Below, piece by piece: positions 7,209 to 14,345 of a stretch of 23,697 nucleotides of DNA. Positions within the stretch are counted from its first letter, which is position 1. Each line of letters opens with the position of its first letter. The notes below the pieces were generated by a model. That model saw only the letters and a list, made by a program, of their open reading frames with translations. It was not told the DNA's origin and did not search any database. Source of the DNA: Bacillota bacterium (GTDB taxonomy: Bacteria > Bacillota > Clostridia > Lachnospirales > Lachnospiraceae); NCBI GenBank assembly GCA_023435645.1, contig JAEYRK010000095.1, positions 1 to 23,697 on the forward strand. Direction: 5' to 3'. Made by a program: the position numbers and the translations under genes.

Positions 7209-9149
7209 TTATTCTAAACTCATCCATAGCTCCATCAGGGAATCCAGCTCCCTAGCCATTTCCTCTCTGCGGGTATAGAGTGTATTCAGCTCCTCATAAG
7301 CAATTTCCGGTTCACTCATTGCCTGATCCAGATCTTTTATAGCCTGTTCCAGCTGTTCTATATTCTCTTCCAGCTCTGCTTTCTGAACCGCCCTGGGATA
7401 AGCCTCTCCACTGGCTCTCTGTTGCTTAGGCTGTGCCTTACCTTTGGATGGTGCAGCTGTTAATGGCTCTATCCTCTGTCCTAGCGCTGTCTCTTCCTTC
7501 CCCTTCTTATACGCGTCATAATTCCCCTCATAGCTCTTGAACCCAAAATCTTCTACTGCAATGACTCTCTCCCCAAGCTTATTGATGAAGTAGCGGTCAT
7601 GGGAGATGAAGAATATCGTTCCCTTAAAGCCGGTTAACGCTTCTTCTATGGTCTCAATTGAAGCAGTATCCAGATGATTCGTAGGCTCATCCAGGATCAG
7701 AAGATTGATATCCTCATATAGCAGCTTTGCCAGCTTCAACCGGATCCGCTCCCCACCGGATAGATGTCTAACCTTCTTGTAGACATTGCTGCCGTAGAAC
7801 ATGTACTTGGCAAGGTATTCTCTTGCCTTCCCCTCCAGAATGTACTTATCCTCACGAAAGCAATCCAGTACCGTCAGCTCCTCATCGGAGAAGGTAATCC
7901 TCTGGGGCAGATAGGCGGCCATCACATTTGCTCCCAGCTCAATCACTCCGGCATCCGGCTTCTCTTCCTGTAGAAGTAGCCTTAAGAAGGTGGTTTTACC
8001 ACAGCCATTGGGACCGATCAGTGCCACCCGCTCCCCGTAGTTTACTACCAGATCTGCATCCCGAAAGATTATTTTATCCTCAAAGCTCTTTGACAAGTCT
8101 AACGCTTTGATGGTAATGTTGCCGGATCGCTCCGTGGTATGAAAGCTCAGTCGCATATTCTTCTTTTCAAAGACGGGTCTCTCTATCCGTTCCATTTTAT
8201 CCAGCTTAATCTGCATACTGGCAGCTCTTTGAAAGAACTTATTATTGTCCGCTCTCATGGCCCAGTCCCTTAGCTCCTTCACGGATTTTTCCATCCCATT
8301 AATCTTCTTTTGCTGGTCCCGGTAGTTATCATATTGGACCCGGAGCATCTCCTCCTTCTTACGGACATAATCCGAGTAATTGCCCCGGTAGGTCATGCAT
8401 TCCTTATCCTCGATCTCAATGATCTTCGTAACCACATGATCTAAGAAATACCGGTCATGGGATACAATGATCACCATTCCCTTATAGCTCTTAAGGTACC
8501 CCTCCAGCCATTCCACAGAATCCATATCCAGATGGTTCGTAGGCTCATCTAACAGGAGGATGTCCGGATTATCGATCAGGAGCTTACCAAGGATGACGGT
8601 CGTTTTCTCTCCTCCACTAAGGAGACTAAATTCCTTCCTCAGAAAGCTTTCCTCAAACTTTAGGCCCTTACAGACCCTACCCAGCTTCTCCACGGTTTCA
8701 TAGCCGCCCTTCACCTCATAGTTCTGGGTTAGTATGCTGTAACGGTTTAATACCCGATCCAGCTCTACCCCCTCCAGATTCTTCATTTCCTCCTCCAGTA
8801 TCCGCAGTTCACGCTCAAGCTCATGGATCTCACAAAAGGCCTGATTAAGGACATCGAGAACCGTCATACCATCTGCATATTCAGGAATTTGTTCCAGATA
8901 AGCACAGGTAGAATCCTTCGGATAGACAATCCAGCCCTCATCATATCCGGGAGAGGTAGCACCCGGATAGCCGATGCAGTAATGGAAGGGTAACACCCCT
9001 GCGATCAGCTTCAATATTGTACTCTTTCCGCTTCCGTTCTCTCCTACGATCCCCACCTTCTCCCCTTCATTGACCAAGAAGGTGATGTTTTTCAGAACCA
9101 GCGTTGCATCCATATATTTTTTTACACCATTGACATATAAATCTTTCAT
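7209..9149 (-). CDS. ABC-F family ATPase (ribosome-associated, possible ribosomal protection)
   Basis: This soluble 646-residue protein has two ABC domains and no membrane segments, the mark of ABC-F translation factors that act at the ribosomal E site. The first domain has Walker A GENGSGKST (36-44), LSGGEKT (177-183) and LLLDEPTNHLD (198-208). A charged, helical linker (about 241-340) corresponds to the P-site tRNA interaction motif. The second domain has GPNGCGKTT (379-387), LSGGER (463-468) and LILDEPTNHLD (484-494). Both catalytic glutamates are present. A basic, disordered segment (about 550-590) and a coiled-coil C-terminus (590-640) follow, giving YdiF/YfmR-like length. Whether it is housekeeping or gives antibiotic tolerance cannot be decided from sequence. 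GGGAG lies 9-10 nt before the ATG. A strong terminator sits about 85 nt upstream. Confidence 0.92.
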   Translation of the reverse strand: MKDLYVNGVKKYMDATLVLKNITFLVNEGEKVGIVGENGSGKSTILKLIAGVLPFHYCIGYPGATSPGYDEGWIVYPKDSTCAYLEQIPEYADGMTVLDVLNQAFCEIHELERELRILEEEMKNLEGVELDRVLNRYSILTQNYEVKGGYETVEKLGRVCKGLKFEESFLRKEFSLLSGGEKTTVILGKLLIDNPDILLLDEPTNHLDMDSVEWLEGYLKSYKGMVIIVSHDRYFLDHVVTKIIEIEDKECMTYRGNYSDYVRKKEEMLRVQYDNYRDQQKKINGMEKSVKELRDWAMRADNNKFFQRAASMQIKLDKMERIERPVFEKKNMRLSFHTTERSGNITIKALDLSKSFEDKIIFRDADLVVNYGERVALIGPNGCGKTTFLRLLLQEEKPDAGVIELGANVMAAYLPQRITFSDEELTVLDCFREDKYILEGKAREYLAKYMFYGSNVYKKVRHLSGGERIRLKLAKLLYEDINLLILDEPTNHLDTASIETIEEALTGFKGTIFFISHDRYFINKLGERVIAVEDFGFKSYEGNYDAYKKGKEETALGQRIEPLTAAPSKGKAQPKQQRASGEAYPRAVQKAELEENIEQLEQAIKDLDQAMSEPEIAYEELNTLYTRREEMARELDSLMELWMSLE

Positions 9150-9233
9150 TTTTCTTCTCTCCCATTGTTTTGTTCAGGCAGGGAGTTTAAATTGTTTATT
9201 CAGGAATTCAATCAATCCTTCATGCAAAGGAAT

Positions 9234-9269
9234 AAAAAAAGACTATAAGAAGCTATCCTTCCTACAGTC
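9234..9269 (-). terminator. Intrinsic terminator upstream of the ABC-F gene (possible attenuator)
   Basis: On the - strand a 12-bp stem (arms 9269-9258 and 9252-9241, two G-U pairs, 5-nt loop) is followed directly by seven Ts (9240-9234). This is one of the best intrinsic terminators in the window. It either ends the decayed frame whose stop lies in the left arm, or acts as an attenuator in the ABC-F leader. No convincing promoter lies between it and the ABC-F start codon. Confidence 0.82.
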
Positions 9270-9536
9270 CGATGCCCATTCTTTCCTCCATCTCCCTCTC
9301 GAAGCCCTTCACCCTGAAAGCAAAATCCAACGATTCCCTTCCTATGAAGCCGACGATATGCACACACTCCTTCTCATAAAGCTCTGTCCTTGGATGAATG
9401 CTTTGAAAAATTTTTACTGTTTGATCAGCAATTCAAATCCTAGAATAGATTCGGTGTCTAGAATTATTTCGTTCGTGATGGTATGAAAGAATTTCCTTAC
9501 ATTAAGACCGTTTAACCTGCTTCTACCTGCCCATGA
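9262..9536 (-). pseudogene. Unidentified frameshifted gene remnant
   Basis: On the - strand two overlapping frames together read like one protein tail. An upstream frame ends ...ILGFELLIKQ then stops. The next frame resumes with KIFQSIHPRTELYEKE... and ends ...EREMEERMGIGL with TAG at 9264-9262. A single-base change in the AAAAATTTTT tract (9406-9415) would join them. The predicted composition (mixed charged and hydrophobic residues, helical end) is protein-like, and the stop codon falls right at a strong terminator. I see no start codon with a ribosome binding site and do not recognise the family. Runs of this length without a stop also occur by chance, so this is a tentative call. Confidence 0.35.
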
Positions 9537-9758
9537 CTAAGTGACATACCTCCGGCATTTTCAGGGTATGCCAAATTAAACCGATGGTATCGGCTTATTC
9601 TCAATCCATAATCAGTTGAATAATCCTTATCATATAGCAGGTGTCATCCTAACGGTCTCCCTTCATAGTCTTTCCATCATATTATCACAATGCTTGCATG
9701 ATCAGCTACCTCAAGCTTATTACATAAATAAGCTTAAGTCTCTTCCCTTGTTCTTTCC
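9537..9758. other. Non-coding spacer with short palindromes
   Basis: No gene is visible here. The spacer holds small inverted repeats, including CATACC/GGTATG (about 9544-9569) and CCGAT/ATCGG (about 9582-9594). Their role is unknown. Confidence 0.35.
9713..9735. repeat. 23-bp perfect inverted repeat after the methyltransferase remnant
   Basis: AAGCTTATT (9713-9721) and AATAAGCTT (9727-9735) are perfect complements with a 5-nt spacer. It lies 23 bp past the end of the leftward methyltransferase remnant. There is no T-run, so it would be at most a weak terminator or RNA stabiliser. Confidence 0.4.
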
Positions 9759-10422
9759 TCAGCGGTTCTCACTCTTTCTTCCTATATACAGCACATGATT
9801 ACTGAAGCCAATTAAATCCTCCCGTTCACAGGTATAATCATGATACCTAAGCCAGGCCTCGAATAGCTCCTCCTCCGCAGCCTCGATCACTTCCCGAAAA
9901 TGATTTGTCACTCCATCCGCGGCCACCATGTGAAGCTTTTCTACCGGAAAATTATGCATCAGCTCATAGATCTCCTTCACTGTTGTCATCTCAAAGATCA
10001 TCTCGGGTACCCCCGCACAATGAAAATCCTCGGTGATCATTCCCTCCTGAATTCCCTTCGCCAAATTACCGGCCTTTAAACCCCAGTTAAGGATGACTGC
10101 ATCATTCATGATAAATGCAATATAGAGAAGTCCGCCGGGCTTTGTCACCCGTAGTGCTTCAGAGATCGCCTTCCGTTTCTCCTCCTCGTCAAAAAGGTGG
10201 TACAAGGGTCCAAGTACCAGCGTGACATCAAAGCTGTTGTCCTCAAAGCAGCCTAAATCACAGGCATTTCCCTGTCTAATATTCACCTTCATGCCCTCTG
10301 TGATCTTGCTCCGAAAGATCTCTACATTATGCTCCACCAGATCAATTGCTTCAGTATTTCCTTAAGAGACGGCCATCTTCGTCATAATTGTTATAGTAGT
10401 TGATCAAATATTGATCCTCCAT
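9759..10422 (-). pseudogene. SAM-dependent methyltransferase missing motif I (internal deletion with frameshift)
   Basis: The original start is ATG at 10422-10420, preceded by GGGGGAG. It reads MEDQYLINYYNNYDEDGRLL, the usual beginning of a class I methyltransferase family common in Firmicutes, then hits TGA. From about 10355 another frame continues with EAIDLVEHNVEIFRSKI and stays open for about 195 residues to 9759, with motifs VRQGNACDL, TLVLGPLYHLF (post-motif region) and ALRVTKPGGLLYIAF. The segment that should lie between, about 45-50 residues including the SAM-binding glycine loop, is absent, and the junction is out of frame. The 192-residue frame starting at GTG 10337 would lack the cofactor site. 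A dead gene is the best reading; an assembly error cannot be excluded. Confidence 0.8.
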
Positions 10423-10682
10423 GGTCACTCCCCCTATCATAGCTTTTCCATATCTTAACACAGGTTCGTCCGGGATGCCACCCTAAAATTCCATCGTTAA
10501 ACAGGTACACATAGGTTCATTTCAAGGTTTTACCTTGTGCTTACATTTTTTTAACCAGACCCATCTTTTTACAGAATCTCTTTCCTGCTATTCTTGAATT
10601 GTAAACATGAGAATTGTGCAAAAAATAAAATACAACCAGTTTTTTAAAGAAATTTTTAGTAATTTTTATACTTTTTTCCTAA
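10423..10682. other. Divergent spacer between methyltransferase remnant and amtB
   Basis: This AT-rich, non-coding stretch has a small CAAGGT-TTT-ACCTTG hairpin (about 10533-10547). No gene or known riboswitch is recognisable. It must once have carried the methyltransferase promoter. Confidence 0.4.
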
Positions 10683-10711
10683 TTGACAATTGAATAGCAA
10701 TATTATATAAT
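10683..10711 (+). promoter_or_regulatory. Consensus sigma-A promoter of amtB-glnK
   Basis: TTGACA (10683-10688) and TATAAT (10706-10711) are both perfect, with a 17-bp spacer. The expected start is near 10718, only about 8 nt before a strong terminator stem, and about 160 nt before the amtB start codon. Confidence 0.85.
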
Positions 10712-10725
10712 CTCTCCATGAACAG

Positions 10726-10758
10726 AGACGTTAGGCAAATTGCCAAACGTCTTTTTTT
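10726..10758 (+). terminator. Promoter-proximal intrinsic terminator in the amtB leader
   Basis: AGACGTTAGGCAA on the left and TTGCCAAACGTCT on the right form a stem with one A-A mismatch, followed by seven Ts (10752-10758). No rightward gene lies upstream, so it can only act on transcripts from the amtB promoter. This suggests an attenuator that must be read through when ammonium transport is needed. Confidence 0.8.
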
Positions 10759-10766
10759 AATTCAAG

Positions 10767-10843
10767 ACTCTGCGCAGAGTGTTGTTTAGAATATAATAAT
10801 GTTTTTATGAACGATGGCGTTTAGACTTATGGGTCTGAGCGCC
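10767..10843 (+). promoter_or_regulatory. Two further leader hairpins before amtB
   Basis: The first is a perfect 14-bp palindrome ACTCTGCGCAGAGT (10767-10780). The second is an 11-bp stem (10816-10826 with 10833-10843, two G-U pairs) closing a six-base loop TTATGG. It ends 33 nt before the amtB start codon. Neither is followed by a T-run. They may be antiterminator parts, protein-binding sites or simply leader structure. Confidence 0.45.
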
Positions 10844-10876
10844 AAATTTAATTCTATTGAAAAGAGAGGGATAGGT

Positions 10877-12238
10877 ATGGACTTAAAGGTAACGATAGAC
10901 ACTTTATGGGTTTTGATCTGTGGTATGTTAGTGTTTTTTATGAACATGGGCTTTGCCTGCGTTGAGTCAGGCTTTGCAAGATCCAAAAACGCAACGAATA
11001 TTTTATCAAAAAACTTGATTGTATTTGCGGTTTCATCTTTGGGGTTTTTAACCCTAGGTTTCGGTCTTATGTTTGGAGACGGGAATGGGTTTGTGGGATT
11101 AAAGGGATTATTTATGCTGTCCGGTGCGGATAATTCACCTGCGGTAGGGGATGCCTACACTGGTGCGTATTCCGCTCTTAGCTGGACCGGAATACCCTTC
11201 TATGCAAAGTTCTTCTTCCAGTTGGTATTTTGTGGAACTGCTGCCACCATTGTTTCCGGCGCAGTAGCCGAAAGAATTAAGTATATTTCCTTCATTGTAT
11301 TTTCTTTTCTCTTAACTTTATTCATCTATCCTGTAGTAGGACACTGGATCTGGGGCGGAGGCTTCCTTGCACAAATGGGCTTCTTCGATTTCGCAGGTGA
11401 CACAGTCGTTCACTCCGTTGGAGGCTGGGCTGCTTTAGCAGGTGTTATCGTCCTGGGTCCCAGAGTTGGTAAATACACGAAGGATGGTAAGATCAACCCC
11501 ATCCCGGGCCACAATATGAGTTTGGCAGTCATCGGTCTGTTTGTTCTGTGGCTGGGCTGGTTCGGTTTCAATCCCGGCTCTACCATGGCTGCAGATGCAG
11601 GTGCAATCTCCCATATAGTAATGACAACGAATACTGCTGCAGTTATCGCAGCACTGACTGCAACTGCTACCTCCTGGATCGTTGTAGGAAAGCCCGACCT
11701 TGGTATGACGGTCAACGGTGTTCTAGCAGGTCTTGTAGCGATCACTGGCTCCTGTGCCTTTGTTGATGTTACCGCTTCACTAATCATAGGTGCAATTGCC
11801 GGTGTGCTGGTGGTATTTGCTGTAATCCTCATCGATAAGCTTAAGCTGGATGATCCTGTCGGTGCAATCGCTGTTCATCTGTGTAACGGTATTTTCGGAA
11901 CCCTGGCAGTCGGCTTATTTGCACAGGACGGGATTGCCGGAGTCTCAACCGGAAATGGTCTTTTCTATGGCGGTGGGTTCAAGCTGTTAGGTGTTCAGCT
12001 GTTAGGCGTTGTATGTGTCGGTGGATTTGTATTTGTATCCTCCCTTGCTGTCTGGTACCTGATTAAGATAACCATCGGTGTCAGAGTCTCCGTGAAGGAA
12101 GAAATTGAAGGCCTCGATATTCATGAGCATGGCAATATGGCTTACCCTGAATTTGCCAGTAAGAAGCAGTCCTATTCTGTTATAGCCAAGGATATTAATG
12201 TGGATAAGGTAGATAACAAGAAGGTTAAGATATATTAA
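10877..12238 (+). CDS. amtB: Ammonium transporter AmtB
   Basis: This 453-residue integral membrane protein of the Amt/Rh family conducts ammonium into the cell. It shows about 11 membrane segments and the pore landmarks: the Phe-gate region FFQLVFCGTAATIVSGAVAER (about 113-133), the aspartate of DFAG (D171) and the twin pore histidines H179 (DTVVHSVGG) and H334 (AVHLCNGIFG). The C-terminal cytoplasmic tail carries the GLD..EHG signature (GLDIHEHGN), which transmits GlnK binding. Length fits the family. I chose ATG 10877, with GAGGG about 7 nt upstream; an in-frame ATG at 10814 would add 21 residues without a ribosome binding site and fall in a leader hairpin. It is cotranscribed with glnK 35 nt downstream. 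The promoter and early terminator suggest nitrogen-responsive antitermination. Confidence 0.96.
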   Translation: MDLKVTIDTLWVLICGMLVFFMNMGFACVESGFARSKNATNILSKNLIVFAVSSLGFLTLGFGLMFGDGNGFVGLKGLFMLSGADNSPAVGDAYTGAYSALSWTGIPFYAKFFFQLVFCGTAATIVSGAVAERIKYISFIVFSFLLTLFIYPVVGHWIWGGGFLAQMGFFDFAGDTVVHSVGGWAALAGVIVLGPRVGKYTKDGKINPIPGHNMSLAVIGLFVLWLGWFGFNPGSTMAADAGAISHIVMTTNTAAVIAALTATATSWIVVGKPDLGMTVNGVLAGLVAITGSCAFVDVTASLIIGAIAGVLVVFAVILIDKLKLDDPVGAIAVHLCNGIFGTLAVGLFAQDGIAGVSTGNGLFYGGGFKLLGVQLLGVVCVGGFVFVSSLAVWYLIKITIGVRVSVKEEIEGLDIHEHGNMAYPEFASKKQSYSVIAKDINVDKVDNKKVKIY

Positions 12239-12273
12239 TCATACGCAATAGCAAGAAAATGGAGGGATATAGT

Positions 12274-12618
12274 ATGAAGCATATTAAGGCAATTATTCAG
12301 CCGGATAAGTTAAGCGCCGTCCGGACCGGCCTGTCAAATACGGATAGCTACCGCGGTATCATTATCTCCGATGTAATGGGCCAAGGAACACAGAAGGGTA
12401 TCGTTCAGGCCTGGCGGGGAGAGAAATTTCAAATGGACCTGATTCCGAAGGTCATGATCGATCTGATCGTTAAGGATGAGGATGTTGAGAAGGTCACCAA
12501 TATTATCTATGAAAGCTCCCGCTCCGGGGAAATCGGAGACGGCAAAATCTTTATCTATCATGTAGAAAACGCAATTCGTATCCGTACCGGTGAAACCGGT
12601 AATGACGCACTGGTATAA
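12274..12618 (+). CDS. glnK: P-II nitrogen regulatory protein GlnK
   Basis: This 114-residue trimeric P-II signalling protein binds ATP/ADP and 2-oxoglutarate and blocks AmtB when nitrogen is plentiful. The T-loop is GQGTQKGIVQAWRGEKFQMD (36-55), the B-loop SRSGEIGDGKIF and the C-loop RIRTGETG. The position of the uridylylated Tyr51 of enterobacterial P-II is Phe52 here, and the Tyr46 equivalent is Trp47, so uridylylation on the T-loop is not possible; regulation is presumably by ligands alone. I chose ATG 12274, with GGAGGG 7 nt upstream; an ATG at 12259 overlaps that site. It forms an operon with amtB, the universal arrangement for this pair, and is followed by a hairpin terminator. Confidence 0.96.
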   Translation: MKHIKAIIQPDKLSAVRTGLSNTDSYRGIIISDVMGQGTQKGIVQAWRGEKFQMDLIPKVMIDLIVKDEDVEKVTNIIYESSRSGEIGDGKIFIYHVENAIRIRTGETGNDALV

Positions 12619-12625
12619 AATTTAT

Positions 12626-12682
12626 AAGGGCCCCGGATCCTATGACTGCTGTCTTCCTTGCAGAATAGAATCCAGGGCCCTT
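12626..12682. terminator. Hairpin terminator between glnK and the convergent gene
   Basis: The arms AAGGGCCC (12626-12633) and GGGCCCTT (12675-12682) extend inward through GGAT/ATCC and CTAT/ATAG with two mismatches. Only short T-rich stretches follow on either side. Its position between two convergent genes supports a shared terminator. Confidence 0.65.
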
Positions 12683-12723
12683 CCTTCTATGAATGGCCTG
12701 CTTACAGTAGCTATACTCTAGCC

Positions 12724-13260
12724 CTACTGATACAGTTGCTCATAATCTCTGGGCAAAAATCTGTGATAGGTTGTATGCTCGCCTTCAAATCTAATACAAT
12801 ACCGATAATCGTCCGAATTGTCCTCTCCAAAATAAAGGACATAATCAAACTCCTCCGTCCGGCTCTTCTCACATATCACATGGTCAGAGTAAGCGCGAAA
12901 GATCTCAAGCAGGCGTTCCAGACTACAGCCATGCTGACTGACTGCTCGGATAAAGGTGGTTAGGAAAGGATTATCCTCATAGCTCTCATGTACATAGGCT
13001 GCCCCCTCCGGTGGTATAAGAATACAGTATCTGTCTCCCTTATGGGATATCTCAAGGCTTCCCAGCTTATCTCCGAGCGCTGTAATAAAGTCCCTCAGTA
13101 CCTCATCGAGGCTTTCGGTATCCGATAGATCCTCCTCCAGAATATTCACTAGGGAGCTCATCGGAAAATACAGCCGTATGGTTTCCTTTTCATACCCAAG
13201 CTTAATCTGCTCCTCCTTCACGATATCACATATGACCTTTTCCAGTAAGGTATAGTTCAT
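12724..13260 (-). CDS. Uncharacterised protein, DUF3877-like
   Basis: This 178-residue soluble protein, acidic overall, has no signal peptide or membrane segment. It begins MNYTLLEKVICDIVKEEQIKLGYEKE and contains LYFPMSSL, ISHKGDRYCILIPPEG and a C-terminal YCIRFEGEHTTYHRFLPRDYEQ. This matches my recollection of DUF3877, a clostridial family without known function; that assignment is from memory. GAGGAG precedes the ATG at a good distance. It may share a transcript with the small zinc-ribbon frame upstream, from the promoter at 13438-13466. No functional partner is evident. Confidence 0.75.
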   Translation of the reverse strand: MNYTLLEKVICDIVKEEQIKLGYEKETIRLYFPMSSLVNILEEDLSDTESLDEVLRDFITALGDKLGSLEISHKGDRYCILIPPEGAAYVHESYEDNPFLTTFIRAVSQHGCSLERLLEIFRAYSDHVICEKSRTEEFDYVLYFGEDNSDDYRYCIRFEGEHTTYHRFLPRDYEQLYQ

Positions 13261-13337
13261 AGTACTCCTCCTCTAATGTAATCCTCCTTATAGGTATCCT
13301 TATTCCTAAGCTCAACTATATCTCTGACCCATGATCC

Positions 13338-13436
13338 CTATTCGGCTTTATATCTGCAGTAAGGGCACTTCGGATAGTCCAGGTCATGCTCTTTACCACA
13401 GGCGGGACAGATCACCTGTTCCGTCTGCAGCTCCAA
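13338..13436 (-). CDS. Small zinc-ribbon protein (start uncertain, perhaps decayed)
   Basis: On the - strand a short frame ending with TAG at 13340-13338 reads ...LELQTEQVICPACGKEHDLDYPKCPYCRYKAE. Two CxxC pairs (CPAC, CPYC) 16 residues apart form a typical zinc-ribbon, so the frame is probably real or recently real. No ATG is present. TTG at 13436 is the most upstream plausible start (32 residues), GTG at 13415 a shorter one (25 residues), and neither has a clear ribosome binding site. Upstream codons in the same frame (SSDAIL) still look coding before a stop, which hints that the true start was lost. A -10-like box overlaps this region, adding doubt. The role is unknown; such small zinc ribbons are often nucleic-acid or protein adaptors. 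Confidence 0.45.
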   Translation of the reverse strand: MELQTEQVICPACGKEHDLDYPKCPYCRYKAE

Positions 13437-13437
13437 C

Positions 13438-13466
13438 AGAATAGCATCACTACTCTATATTGTCAA
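13438..13466 (-). promoter_or_regulatory. Promoter-like sequence upstream of the DUF3877-like gene
   Basis: On the - strand a perfect TTGACA (13466-13461) is followed after 17 bp by TATTCT (13443-13438, four of six matches). It would start transcription near 13431, inside the zinc-ribbon frame as drawn, so either that frame starts at the inner GTG or this promoter is fortuitous. Confidence 0.5.
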
Positions 13467-13657
13467 GTAGCATAGATATGTCATTTTGTCACCTTTATTG
13501 TAAAATTACATAAAATAATATCAAAAAAGTCCCACCACCGGGGAAATGGTGATGCTATGAGCAAAAATAATAGGTATATCCGCCTGGATCAAAACCACTA
13601 AGGTTAAGAAGGCCGATGGAAGTATACCGGGAGGAAATAAGAGGGGAGCATAAGCTT

Positions 13658-14101
13658 ATGAAGTCAAGATATATCAAAATACCATACACTCCATCGATTG
13701 CTGCTACGGTACGAAGCAGTCCGAATAAGGACACCTTCTTCCTAAGAAGAGAGCTGATCCAATATGCCATGCAGTTCGAGAACAAATTTTATGAAGATGG
13801 AGGTGTCAGTCCGACGAAGGGGGATGACTGTTCCGGTTTCATACAGACTATTTTTAAGGCAAAAAGCATGTTCCTTCCACGGACCATAAGACTCCAGGCG
13901 AAAAGCGGCAGGGTAATTCCCATGAACCAAATTCAACCGGGTGATCTGATCTTCTATCGGAGGTTTGGTGTGATTAATCATGTCGCTCTATATATCGGCC
14001 AGGAAAAGGTGATTCATTTCGATAGACCAAAAACAGTTATTATTGTATCGAACTATGACTATAGGGAGCCATCTAAAGCGGTCACCTATTTTGATCTGTA
14101 A
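13658..14101 (+). CDS. NlpC/P60-type cysteine peptidase domain without signal peptide
   Basis: This 147-residue protein is almost only an NlpC/P60 domain, the fold of enzymes that cut peptide cross-bridges in peptidoglycan. The likely triad is Cys58 (DDCSGF), His108 (INHVALYIG) and His120 (KVIHFD). The domain also has LPRTIR, PGDLIFY and the SNYDYR ending typical of wall hydrolases. It lacks the signal peptide and SH3 or other wall-binding domains usual in secreted members, and the segment before the Cys (FYEDGG) departs from the common YVYGG form. I chose ATG 13658 with GGGGAG 9 nt upstream; ATG 13616 in the same frame is an alternative. The frame is open upstream to 13574, and short coding-like pieces occur there in other frames, so this may be the surviving 3' part of a larger gene. 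Confidence 0.7.
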   Translation: MKSRYIKIPYTPSIAATVRSSPNKDTFFLRRELIQYAMQFENKFYEDGGVSPTKGDDCSGFIQTIFKAKSMFLPRTIRLQAKSGRVIPMNQIQPGDLIFYRRFGVINHVALYIGQEKVIHFDRPKTVIIVSNYDYREPSKAVTYFDL

Positions 14102-14345
14102 TACGCACTGCAGCTGCTCCTTAGACCGGATGCTATCAGCTGTAAAGCAGCTGCAATGCTATAATACTTACTTTTTACATACAAATCATACAAGGATTAC
14201 AAGGCACAGCATCCATACCATGTCAATCAGCGGGCTGCAATGCAAATAGACGTTCACGATCAGCAATAGAAACACCTTAGTATAGCAATAAACCCAGATC
14301 AGAACAGATTAGGTGTTGTGTTAATGAAGTGATATAGGCCTCCAA
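14102..14345. other. Non-coding spacer
   Basis: I see no convincing gene here on either strand. Two copies of GCAGCTGC (about 14109-14116 and 14146-14153) flank a 29-bp segment and could form a hairpin after the NlpC/P60 gene, but there is no T-run. Confidence 0.4.

Noticed and set aside
9070..9486. 138-codon rightward frame overlapping the ABC-F start
   Set aside because: It begins inside the ABC-F gene on the opposite strand, has no ribosome binding site, and its product looks like reverse-strand translation.
10726..10843. Classical ANTAR dual-hairpin leader
   Set aside because: The loop of the third hairpin is TTATGG, not the A-x-x-G-x-x hexaloop I know for ANTAR targets, and the hairpin order is wrong with the terminator first. 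Antitermination in general is kept as a finding.
13525..13556. CACC/GGTG hairpin with Ts on the - strand as a terminator
   Set aside because: The stem is only about four bp and there is no leftward gene upstream of it.
14043..14249. 68-codon rightward frame after the NlpC/P60 gene
   Set aside because: It overlaps the NlpC/P60 gene in another frame, and its Cys/His/Thr-rich composition is not protein-like.
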